NCBI GenBank assembly: GCA_910587205.1
Contig: CAJULZ010000134.1
Span: forward strand, 1-6,801
Length of the DNA stretch: 6,801 bases
Direction of reading: 5' to 3'
Source: an uncultured Oscillospiraceae bacterium
Lineage (GTDB): Bacteria > Bacillota > Clostridia > Oscillospirales > Oscillospiraceae
Position 1 is the first letter of the stretch. Every line of letters starts with the position of its first letter. Both the position numbers and the translations under genes were made by a program. This document shows, piece by piece, positions 1 to 5,897 of this stretch. Below the pieces are notes generated by a model that did not search any database, had not been told where the DNA came from, and saw only the letters and a program-made list of their open reading frames with translations.

Positions 1-58
1 GGCGTATCAACAACCGGCTGCTGTGTGAGATTGCCACACATGAGGATTTTATTATGTT
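1..58. other. Possible junction: atypical C-terminal extension of the HtrA frame with a short hairpin
   Basis: The HtrA reading frame passes the expected end of its PDZ domain (DEQ ends at 62) and continues into about 19 codons. These include two consecutive ATA codons (50-55) and a third at 5-7, whereas the isoleucine codons in the part of the gene I read codon by codon are ATC or ATT. TGTGTG at 22-27 and CACACA at 35-40 form a 6-bp stem with a 7-base loop. On the plus strand one frame (from base 3) reads RINNRLLCEIATHEDF, which could be the end of another protein, but I cannot name it. Either the protein simply has a short unusual tail or foreign DNA begins here. Confidence 0.3.
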
Positions 59-1303
59 CTCCTGCTCGTCAAATTCCAGGGTCAGGGTGAGGTTCTCGCC
101 AAAGCGGAACACCTCCAGCGTCACCGTCTGCCCCGCCTTGTAGCGGTTTTTCACCGAGACCATCTGGTTCATGCCGGTGATCTCCGTGTCGTCCATTTTG
201 GTGATGACGTCGCCCTGCTTCAGCCCAGCAACTTCGGCGCAGGAACCCTCCTCCACGCTGGTCACTACCGCGCCCGCGGGGAACCCGAACCGCTGCGTGT
301 CACTCTCCGTGACGTCCTGGACGGTGATGCCCATGTAGGGCCGCCCGGTGATATAACCGTACTCCATAAAGTCGGTGACGATGCCGATCACGTCGTTGAT
401 GGGGATGGCGAAGCCGATGCCCTCAATCGCAGCCTGGGAGGACTGGCCGTTGTTGGACAGCTTGGCGGAGGTGATGCCCACCACCCGGCCATAGCTGTCA
501 AAGAGGGGCCCGCCGGAGTTGCCGGAGTTGATGGTGCACTCGGTCTGGATCATGTTGTTCATCACGGTGCCGTCGCTCATGGTGATGGACCGCCCGGTGG
601 AGGACACCTGGCCGGAGGTCTGGGAAAAGGACAGGGTGCCCAGGGCGTTGCCGATGGTGCACACTGTCTCGCCCACCACCAGGTCCTCGGAATCGCCCAG
701 CACCACCGGCCTGAGGCCGGACACGCCGTCGATCTTCAGCACCGCCACATCGTTGAGCTCCTCGCCGCCCACCAGCTTGGCGTCATAGCTGTCTCCGTTG
801 TTCAGCGTCACCTTGATGGCGTTGGCGCCGTCGATGACGTGGTAGTTGGTGACGATGTAGCCGTCCTCGCTGATGATGAAGCCGGAGCCCGCCCCGGAGG
901 TGGGCTGCTGGTACCAGCCGTTGGTGGCCATGCCCTGGACAGAGATACACACGCACGAGTCAACATAGGCGGCGTAAATCTCGCTCAGGCTCATGGGGGT
1001 GAGGCCGTCGGCGTGCTTCACGTTGACGGCGGTGGGGTCCACCTCGTTGCGGTAAATGGTGGTCTCCCCCTGGGGAGCGCTGGTCAGCGCGCCGTAGGCC
1101 GCCGCGCCCCCCACCCCCGCGCCGCCGCCCACCAGGGCGCAGCACAGGACCAGGGCCACCACCTTGCCCGCGCCGCTCCTTTTCTTCGGGGGCTGGGGCG
1201 GCGTGGGCGGCGTCTGCTGGGGGGCCTGCCAGGGGTCGCCCGGCTGGGAACTATAGCTGTAGTGGTAATTCCCGCTGTTGTCAAAACCATTCTGATCGTA
1301 CAT
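1..1303 (-). CDS. htrA: HtrA/DegP-like membrane-anchored serine protease with PDZ domain (partial, runs off left edge)
   Basis: Trypsin-like (S1C) surface protease expected to degrade or refold misfolded exported proteins. Translating from the ATG at 1303 gives 434 residues open to the window edge. The order is: a cytoplasmic tail rich in Pro and Gln (about residues 19-39), a basic stretch (KKRSGAGK, 40-47), one membrane segment (about 48-72), the protease domain (about 105-310) and a PDZ domain (about 322-412). The catalytic triad is intact: His155 in TNYHVIDGA, Asp185 in ELNDVAVLKID and Ser263 in GNSGGPL. The start at 1303 is chosen because AAAGGAG sits 9 bases upstream; an in-frame ATG at 1348 would add MNTIEYAEFGKETFS but has no ribosome binding site. 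The last ~20 residues (from about Asn416) follow the end of the PDZ domain, use ATA codons and look foreign to the family. They may reflect an insertion or assembly junction, so the native C-terminus is uncertain. Family assignment is firm; which HtrA paralogue it is cannot be told. Confidence 0.93.
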   Translation of the reverse strand, partial: MYDQNGFDNSGNYHYSYSSQPGDPWQAPQQTPPTPPQPPKKRSGAGKVVALVLCCALVGGGAGVGGAAAYGALTSAPQGETTIYRNEVDPTAVNVKHADGLTPMSLSEIYAAYVDSCVCISVQGMATNGWYQQPTSGAGSGFIISEDGYIVTNYHVIDGANAIKVTLNNGDSYDAKLVGGEELNDVAVLKIDGVSGLRPVVLGDSEDLVVGETVCTIGNALGTLSFSQTSGQVSSTGRSITMSDGTVMNNMIQTECTINSGNSGGPLFDSYGRVVGITSAKLSNNGQSSQAAIEGIGFAIPINDVIGIVTDFMEYGYITGRPYMGITVQDVTESDTQRFGFPAGAVVTSVEEGSCAEVAGLKQGDVITKMDDTEITGMNQMVSVKNRYKAGQTVTLEVFRFGENLTLTLEFDEQENIIKSSCVAISHSSRLLIR

Positions 1304-1312
1304 GGAAAATGT

Positions 1313-1319
1313 CTCCTTT
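1313..1319 (-). promoter_or_regulatory. Ribosome binding site of the HtrA-like gene
   Basis: AAAGGAG on the minus strand, 9 bases before the ATG at 1301-1303. It decides between this start and the in-frame ATG at 1346-1348, which has only GC-rich sequence without a purine tract in front of it. Confidence 0.8.
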
Positions 1320-1386
1320 CCAAATTCGGCGTATTCAATCGTATTCATAGGCCGGGCGGCTATTCCGCGCCGTTCCCCTGCCGCTG

Positions 1387-1414
1387 AGAATAAGATACAC
1401 GCAAATTGTGTCCA
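1387..1414 (-). promoter_or_regulatory. Candidate sigma-A promoter of the HtrA-like gene
   Basis: On the minus strand TGGACA (1414-1409, one mismatch to TTGACA) is followed after 16 bases by TATTCT (1392-1387, two mismatches to TATAAT). The match is imperfect. Its position between the upstream operon's terminator and the protease start, leaving a leader of roughly 75 bases, fits an independent promoter. The leader contains a small GC stem (GCGG-AATAG-CCGC) but no recognisable operator such as CIRCE. Confidence 0.4.
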
Positions 1415-1454
1415 GAGTGTGTCATGGGCCCGAAATGATTTTGAATTTACCCTG

Positions 1455-1490
1455 AAAAAAAGCTGAAAATGGGGATGGCTACCCGTTTTC
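1455..1490 (-). terminator. Probable intrinsic terminator of the AEC/AI-2E operon
   Basis: In the minus-strand RNA, GAAAA (1490-1486) pairs with UUUUC (1469-1465) and GGG (1484-1482) pairs with CCC (1473-1471). One mismatch interrupts the stem and the loop is about 8 bases. Three bases later comes a run of seven U (1461-1455). The 5' arm lies within the last codons of the AI-2E gene and the stop codon lies in the loop region, so ribosomes terminating here would compete with folding. The stem is short, hence moderate confidence. Confidence 0.5.
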
Positions 1491-2672
1491 ACCTTCGCCG
1501 CCCTGCCTTCTCCCCGAGCGTAAAATGGCGCTGATATCCCCGGCGGCCAGGGCCAGGTCGTCCAGCACAGGGCGGAAAATTCCCAGCTTGGCCAGGTTGA
1601 TGCATACCAGCAGCAGCAGCGGCCCCACCACCATGCCCAGCACGCCGCCCAGCTTCATGCCCAGATAGATGCCCACCAGGGACAAGATGGGGGACAGCCC
1701 GGTCTGGTCGCCCAAAACTTTCGGCTCGGCAAACCGGCGGAACAGCACAATCACGCCCCACACCGCCATGAGGGCGGCGGCCTCGCCGTACTGGGCCAGC
1801 ACCATATCCACCACCGCCCAGGGAACCATAACGGTGCCCGCACCGATGATGGGGATGAAGTCCAGCACCGCCAAACCAAAGGCCAGCAGCAGGCCGTAGG
1901 GCTGCTTCATAAACAGGAAGCCCACGGTAAGAATCATGAATACCCCGAAGGACAGGATCAACTGGCTTTTGAGGTAGCCGCCGAAAGCGCTCATGAAGAT
2001 GTCCTTCACCGAGCGGCAGAAGTCCCGGGCCACTATAGGCACCCGCTCGGTGAGCTCGAATCGCAGCCGGGGGTAATCCCCGGTGATGAAATAACTGGCC
2101 ATCATGAACACCACCAGCGCCACCGCGAAGCCGGACACATTTGTCACCATGGACGGGGCCTGCCCCGCCATCTGGGTGAGCCAGCCGGATATGTCCAGCC
2201 CCCGCACCCAGCCCACCAGAGTATCCATCAGGTCCTCGCTGGTGGTGAGCACCCCCTGGGGCACAATACCTCCCAGCCCCTCCAGCCAGCCGCCCACGCT
2301 GTTGACCACGCTGACCAGGCCGTCCAGCAACTCATCCAGCACCGACTGCCGGTTGTCAAACAGGGACCGCACCTGGTCCACCGCCATCCACCCCAAGCCG
2401 AACAGCACGCCACCGATCACGGCGAACACCAGAATAACCAGCACCATGGACACCGCCTTCCGGGGTGCGCCGCTGTGCCGCTGGAGCCAGCGCACCGCCG
2501 GGTTGAGCACCCAGGCCAGCACCAGGGCAAACACAAAGGGGCTGAGCAGCGACAGCAGGGGCAGCCCTACAAAAACCAGCAGCGCCAGCCCCCCCAGCAG
2601 CAGTATGCCCCGCAGGCCAAGCCGCAGCCAGAGCCGGCCCCGCTCCTCCCAAGTCATCGGCATATGGTCCAT
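1479..2672 (-). CDS. AI-2E family membrane protein, YtvI-like
   Basis: Polytopic membrane protein of the AI-2E exporter superfamily, 397 residues, a usual length. Membrane segments are visible at about 22-56 (two), 74-97, 178-196, 236-255, 258-285, 298-312 and 326-362. A soluble, probably external region lies at about 100-175. Family hallmarks are DFIPIIGAG (about 271-279), EPKVLG followed by TGLSP (about 316-328) and GPLLLL near the last membrane segment. The spacing and wording of these motifs, with FITGDYPRLR after the fourth segment, are closest from memory to the sporulation protein YtvI rather than to autoinducer-2 exporters; the transported substrate is not known. The start is the ATG at 2672, 8 bases after GAGGAGG. 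An in-frame TTG at 2678 is too close to that ribosome binding site, and a further ATG lies at 2663. Its ribosome binding site begins right after the AEC stop codon (18 bases between the genes), so it is the second gene of that operon. Confidence 0.9.
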   Translation of the reverse strand: MDHMPMTWEERGRLWLRLGLRGILLLGGLALLVFVGLPLLSLLSPFVFALVLAWVLNPAVRWLQRHSGAPRKAVSMVLVILVFAVIGGVLFGLGWMAVDQVRSLFDNRQSVLDELLDGLVSVVNSVGGWLEGLGGIVPQGVLTTSEDLMDTLVGWVRGLDISGWLTQMAGQAPSMVTNVSGFAVALVVFMMASYFITGDYPRLRFELTERVPIVARDFCRSVKDIFMSAFGGYLKSQLILSFGVFMILTVGFLFMKQPYGLLLAFGLAVLDFIPIIGAGTVMVPWAVVDMVLAQYGEAAALMAVWGVIVLFRRFAEPKVLGDQTGLSPILSLVGIYLGMKLGGVLGMVVGPLLLLVCINLAKLGIFRPVLDDLALAAGDISAILRSGRRQGGEGENG

Positions 2673-2680
2673 AGACAATT

Positions 2681-2687
2681 CCTCCTC
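2681..2687 (-). promoter_or_regulatory. Ribosome binding site of the AI-2E family gene
   Basis: GAGGAGG on the minus strand, in the 18-base gap after the AEC stop codon (2691-2693). The 8-base spacing selects ATG 2672; the in-frame TTG at 2678 would leave only two bases of spacing. Confidence 0.85.
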
Positions 2688-2690
2688 ATC

Positions 2691-3620
2691 TCAGCGGGCG
2701 GCCAGGAGCTGGGCCAGCATCGCCATCACCGGCAGAGTGGCCATGCACAACAGAGTGGACAGCGTGACCTGCTGCGCCCCCAGGGCAGCGTCCTTTCCCA
2801 TGCTCTGGGCAAACAGGCTGGTGGCCCCGGCGGTGGGGCAGGCCGCCAAGATCACCGCCGCCACATAGACCGTGGGGTCCAGGCGGAAGGGCAGCAGCAG
2901 CCCCGCCGTCACCAACGGCAGCCCTGCCAGCTTGACTGCGGACACCAGGTAGAGCTTCCTGGTGGAAAACACTTTCACCAGGTCGGACTGGGCCATCTGC
3001 CCGCCGATCACCACCATGGCCAGAGGGGTGTTCAGGCTGCCCAGATAGGCCACGGCGCTGTCCACCGGCCCGGGAAACCGCCACCCGGTGAAGTACAGCA
3101 GCAGCCCCACCACAAATCCGATGATCCCCGGGTTGAGGGCCAGCTTCTTCCACGAAAGCTCCGCCCGCCCCCCGATGAGGGCCCGGCCCTGGGTCCAGGT
3201 GACGATGTTAAACACCGCCAGGCCCACCACCGCCACCATCATTGCCTCATCCCCCATGACGGACTGGATCAGGGGCAGGCCCATAAAACCGGCGTTGCCG
3301 TATACCGAGGCAAACCGGAGGATGCCCCGGTGCTCCTCCCCCTCCCGGCGGAACAGCACGATAGACAGCAGCATATATACCACGTAAATCTCCGCCATGG
3401 CCCCCAGAGAGGCGAACAGCATCCCCTGGCTTTCTGGCGTGCGCTCCACCTCGAAGGAGGTAATCATAATGCACGGCGTCACCACATAGAGCAGCACCCG
3501 CGACACCTGGGACAAGGTCTCGCCGGACAACAGGCCCATCCGGCCGAAGATGAACCCAACCGACATCAATAGGAACAGGGTGAGCACACTGCCGCCCACC
3601 ACCAAAAGCGCGTCAAACAT
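2691..3620 (-). CDS. AEC (auxin efflux carrier) family permease
   Basis: Membrane permease of the AEC superfamily (Mem_trans domain). Bacterial members export or exchange small organic acids such as malate or malonate; the substrate here cannot be told. It has 309 residues, normal for the family, and about ten hydrophobic segments. Visible motifs are the N-terminal helix running into FGRMGLLS (about 25-32), NAGFMGLPL (109-117), NTPLAMVVIG (197-206), ACPTAGATSLFAQ (260-272) and the closing LSTLL/LPV helix (288-298). The start is set at the ATG MFDALLVV because the family begins just before the first helix. An in-frame ATG at 3704 lies upstream of the transcript expected from the promoter at 3676-3704 and would add a hydrophilic leader foreign to the family. 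The nearest purine tract, GAGGGGA (3640-3634), is 13 bases from this ATG, which is long. It is the first gene of an operon with the AI-2E gene and is divergent from the ABC exporter. Confidence 0.93.
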   Translation of the reverse strand: MFDALLVVGGSVLTLFLLMSVGFIFGRMGLLSGETLSQVSRVLLYVVTPCIMITSFEVERTPESQGMLFASLGAMAEIYVVYMLLSIVLFRREGEEHRGILRFASVYGNAGFMGLPLIQSVMGDEAMMVAVVGLAVFNIVTWTQGRALIGGRAELSWKKLALNPGIIGFVVGLLLYFTGWRFPGPVDSAVAYLGSLNTPLAMVVIGGQMAQSDLVKVFSTRKLYLVSAVKLAGLPLVTAGLLLPFRLDPTVYVAAVILAACPTAGATSLFAQSMGKDAALGAQQVTLSTLLCMATLPVMAMLAQLLAAR

Positions 3621-3675
3621 GGTAATCGCACATTCCCCTCTATTTTGTATTTCCCGCGGGACCGCGTAATTATGT

Positions 3676-3704
3676 ATTATAAGCCCGTTCCTCTGCATTG
3701 ACAA
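3676..3704 (-). promoter_or_regulatory. Sigma-A promoter for the AEC/AI-2E operon
   Basis: On the minus strand TTGTCA (3704-3699) is followed after exactly 17 bases by a perfect TATAAT (3681-3676). Only one base departs from consensus. Transcription would start near 3669, giving a leader of about 50 bases that contains a small CGCG/CGCG stem (3655-3658 with 3663-3666). The -35 box overlaps five bases of the -35 box of the opposite promoter. Confidence 0.8.
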
Positions 3705-3726
3705 GGGAAAACCTTTCAGTTATACT
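3698..3726 (+). promoter_or_regulatory. Sigma-A promoter for the ABC exporter/Imm51/ylmH operon
   Basis: A perfect TTGACA (3698-3703), a 17-base spacer and TATACT (3721-3726, one mismatch). The expected transcription start is near 3733, leaving a leader of about 37 bases before the ATG at 3770. A promoter this close to consensus should be strong unless repressed; the inverted repeat at 3712-3758 is a candidate site for such repression. Confidence 0.85.
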
Positions 3727-3758
3727 ATTTATTTACGAATTACCTGAACTGTGAAAGG
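3712..3758. repeat. Imperfect inverted repeat around the exporter -10/start site (candidate operator)
   Basis: CCTTTCAGTT (3712-3721) is matched in inverted orientation by AACTGTGAAAGG (3747-3758), the right arm carrying two extra bases. The left arm ends at the first base of the -10 box and lies upstream of the expected start site, so it could act only as DNA, not as an RNA stem. The right arm runs into the ribosome binding site. The arm centres are about 36 bp apart. Chance is not excluded, since the region is AT-rich and short. Confidence 0.35.
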
Positions 3759-3769
3759 AGTGCCCTCCT
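3754..3769 (+). promoter_or_regulatory. Ribosome binding site of the ABC exporter, inside a small hairpin
   Basis: AAAGGAG (3754-3760) lies 9 bases before the ATG at 3770 and fixes the start. AGGAG (3756-3760) can pair perfectly with CTCCT (3765-3769) across the loop TGCC, so most of the Shine-Dalgarno sequence would be in a 5-bp stem abutting the start codon. Confidence 0.7.
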
Positions 3770-5515
3770 ATGGCTTCCGGCCGCTTCCACCGGGGATACG
3801 TCCCCATTTTTCTGTCCTACTACAAGCCCCACATGAAACTGTTCCTTCTGGACATGGCCTGCGCCCTTGGCATCGCCCTGGTGGACCTGGCCTTCCCCGC
3901 CGCCTCCCGCCAGGCGCTGAACACCCTGCTGCCCCAGAACCTGTACGCCGCCTTTTTTGCCGTCATGGGCCTGCTGCTGGCAGCCTACGCCCTGCGCTCG
4001 GTGATGTATTTCGTCGTCACCTACTGGGGCCATATGATGGGCGTGCGCATTGAGGCGGACATACGCCGGGATCTCTTCGGCCACATGCAGGACCTGTCCT
4101 TCTCCTTCTACGACAAGAACCGCACCGGCCAGCTCATGAGCCGGGCCACCAACGACCTGTTTGAGATCACGGAGCTGGCCCACCATGGCCCGGAGGACCT
4201 GTTCATCTCCGCCGTCACCCTCGTCGGCGCCTTCTGCATGATGGTGTCCATCCAGTGGAAGCTATCCCTCATCGTCTTCGCCATCGTGCCCATTTTCGTG
4301 GTGTTCACCATCATCCAGCGCCGGAGGATGGTGCGGGCCTCCGTGCGGGTCAAGCAGAATATGGCGGGCATCAACGGGCAGCTGGAATCCGCCATCTCCG
4401 GGATGCGTACGGCCAAGGCCTTCGCCAGCGAGGAGCAGGAGACGGCCAAATTCCAGCAGTCCAACGAGCAGTTCAAGCGGGCCAAGCGGGAGTCCTACAA
4501 GGCCATGGGCATTTACCACGCGGGGCTGGAGTTCGCCCTGCCCGCCATGAACGTGCTCACCGTGGCGGCGGGGGGCTTTTTCATCATGCGGGGCGAGATG
4601 AATTTCGTGGATCTGGTCACGTTCACGCTGTACATCTCCACCTTCCTCACCCCTGTGCGCAAGCTGGCCGCCTTCGTGGAGCAGTTCCTGAACGGTATGG
4701 CGGGCTTTAAGCGGTTTGTGGAGCTGATGCGGGTGGAGCCCGCGGTGCAGGACGCTCCGGACGCCCGGGAGATGGGGACGGCCCAGGGCGACATCCTCGT
4801 CGACGACGTATCCTTCCACTATGACGATGGCCCGGCGGTGCTGGACCACGTATCCATCCACATCCCCCAGGGGGAGACGGTGGCGGTGGTGGGCCCCTCC
4901 GGGGGCGGCAAATCCACCCTGTGCCAGCTCATCCCCCGGTTCTACGACGTGACCGGGGGCCGCATCCTGGTGGACGGCCAGGATGTGCGGGACGTGACCC
5001 AGCGCTCCCTGCGGCACAACATCGGCATCGTCCAGCAGGACGTGTTCCTCTTTGCCGGGACGATTTTGGAAAACATCCGCTACGGTCGCCCCGGCGCCAC
5101 CGAGACGGAGGTGGCGGAGGCGGCCAAACGCGCGGAGATCTACGACGACATCATGGCTATGCCCGACGGCTTCCACACCTATGTGGGCGAGCGGGGGGTG
5201 ATGCTGTCCGGCGGGCAGAAGCAGCGGGTGTCCATCGCCCGGATCTTCCTGAAAAATCCGCCCATCCTGATTTTGGACGAGGCCACCTCCGCCCTGGATT
5301 CCGTGACGGAGGCCCGGATCCAGTCCGCCTTTGACGAGCTGGCCCGCGGACGCACCACCCTGATCATCGCCCACCGGCTGTCCACCATCCGCTCGGCCAA
5401 CCGGATCATCGTGGTGGACGAGAACCACATTTTGGAGGAAGGCACCCACCAGGAGCTGTTGGAAAAGGGCGGGGAGTACGCCCAGCTGTATAACGCCCAG
5501 AAACGGGTGGTATAG
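3770..5515 (+). CDS. ABC exporter half-transporter (fused membrane and ATPase domains)
   Basis: ATP-driven exporter of the type IV (B-subfamily, BmrA/MsbA-like) class, 581 residues, full length for a half-transporter. The N-terminal membrane domain covers about residues 10-315, with hydrophobic segments near 22-45, 58-86, 143-163, 165-183, 252-275 and 284-302. The ATPase domain begins at about 340. It has an A-loop Tyr351, Walker A GPSGGGKST (375-383), Q-loop Gln422/423, X-loop GERG (473-476), signature LSGGQ (479-483), Walker B ILILD with catalytic Glu504, D-loop SALD (507-510) and H-loop His535. Every catalytic element is canonical and no second half-transporter is adjacent, so a homodimer with two active sites is most likely. 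The cargo (drug, lipid or peptide) cannot be inferred; there is no C39 peptidase domain. It opens the plus-strand operon, followed after 16 bases by the Imm51-like gene, with no terminator between them. Confidence 0.95.
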   Translation: MASGRFHRGYVPIFLSYYKPHMKLFLLDMACALGIALVDLAFPAASRQALNTLLPQNLYAAFFAVMGLLLAAYALRSVMYFVVTYWGHMMGVRIEADIRRDLFGHMQDLSFSFYDKNRTGQLMSRATNDLFEITELAHHGPEDLFISAVTLVGAFCMMVSIQWKLSLIVFAIVPIFVVFTIIQRRRMVRASVRVKQNMAGINGQLESAISGMRTAKAFASEEQETAKFQQSNEQFKRAKRESYKAMGIYHAGLEFALPAMNVLTVAAGGFFIMRGEMNFVDLVTFTLYISTFLTPVRKLAAFVEQFLNGMAGFKRFVELMRVEPAVQDAPDAREMGTAQGDILVDDVSFHYDDGPAVLDHVSIHIPQGETVAVVGPSGGGKSTLCQLIPRFYDVTGGRILVDGQDVRDVTQRSLRHNIGIVQQDVFLFAGTILENIRYGRPGATETEVAEAAKRAEIYDDIMAMPDGFHTYVGERGVMLSGGQKQRVSIARIFLKNPPILILDEATSALDSVTEARIQSAFDELARGRTTLIIAHRLSTIRSANRIIVVDENHILEEGTHQELLEKGGEYAQLYNAQKRVV

Positions 5516-5523
5516 AAAAGGAG
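5516..5523 (+). promoter_or_regulatory. Ribosome binding site of the Imm51-like gene
   Basis: AAAAGGAG starts right after the exporter stop codon and is 8 bases from the ATG at 5532. It excludes the in-frame GTG at 5523, which overlaps the ribosome binding site itself. Confidence 0.8.
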
Positions 5524-5531
5524 TGTTTACA

Positions 5532-5891
5532 ATGAGCGATTATGTGTCGGTTTTTCAATACAAGGACAAGGTGGGGATATCCTTCGATGTGGGGGCGGAA
5601 AAGCCCTTCCATGTGGGGGAGCAGATGAACGCCGCCCACGAGATGGCCTACATGAACGGCTATAACTGGGCGGCCCTGCTGGACTGGTATCTGGCCCAGC
5701 GGGAGCCCGCCCTGCTGGAGGGGTTGGAGCACGATCCGGAGGCGGGCTCCTATGCGGGCTATTACCACCTCACGCCGGAAAATGAGGCGAAGGCGGCGAA
5801 GGTGGTGGAGCTCATCCGCGCGCTGGTGGGGAATGAGGAGGAAGCATGCCGCCTGGTGCGGGAGCACGGCGATGATATTGAGTGGGACTGA
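5532..5891 (+). CDS. Imm51-like immunity family protein
   Basis: Small acidic soluble protein of 119 residues without signal peptide or membrane segment. I recognise it from memory as resembling the Immunity protein 51 family. The features are an N-terminal strand-rich part (VSVFQYKDKVGISFDVG, 5-21), the aromatic motif YMNGYNWAALLDWYL (40-54), DPEAGSYAGYY (68-78), a Glu/Lys-rich helix after TPENE (81-85) and the C-terminal DDIEWD (114-119). The family was defined computationally as a predicted antidote to polymorphic toxins and is often found singly in Firmicutes, so a toxin-neutralising role is inference and a housekeeping role is possible. No toxin, secretion tag or second immunity gene is visible here. 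It is co-transcribed with the ABC exporter (16-base gap) and ylmH (6-base gap). Confidence 0.68.
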   Translation: MSDYVSVFQYKDKVGISFDVGAEKPFHVGEQMNAAHEMAYMNGYNWAALLDWYLAQREPALLEGLEHDPEAGSYAGYYHLTPENEAKAAKVVELIRALVGNEEEACRLVREHGDDIEWD

Positions 5892-5897
5892 CCGCCC

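Noticed and set aside
1304..1348. In-frame upstream start for HtrA at 1348
   Set aside because: It has no ribosome binding site, while AAAGGAG is correctly spaced before the ATG at 1303. The extra 15 residues include the bases of that binding site.
839..1387. Plus-strand reading frame of 182 codons opposite the HtrA N-terminus
   Set aside because: The opposite strand encodes an intact HtrA with catalytic His155. This frame is Gly/Ala/His-rich without recognisable features.
1304..1478. Small RNA, riboswitch or stress operator in the HtrA leader
   Set aside because: Only a 4-bp GC hairpin and a moderate promoter are visible. I see no CIRCE, CtsR-like repeat or riboswitch core.
2475..3572. Long plus-strand reading frame (365 codons) spanning the AEC and AI-2E genes
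   Set aside because: It has low-complexity Gln/His/Pro/Gly composition and no ribosome binding site that makes sense, and it crosses two clear genes on the other strand. It is a compositional shadow.
3621..3704. N-terminal extension of the AEC permease from the ATG at 3704
   Set aside because: The promoter boxes at 3676-3704 lie inside it, so the expected transcript would not contain this start. The extra hydrophilic 28 residues do not fit the family.
4262..5449. Long antisense reading frame (395 codons, minus strand) opposite the ABC exporter
   Set aside because: Its product is a His/Gly/Asp/Gln-rich string without domain character. It mirrors the GC-rich codon pattern of the well-supported exporter gene.
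3770..5891. Bacteriocin or toxin export-plus-immunity cassette (exporter with Imm51-like gene)
   Set aside because: There is no precursor peptide, no C39 peptidase domain on the exporter and no toxin gene in the operon. The pairing is worth checking but a cassette cannot be claimed.
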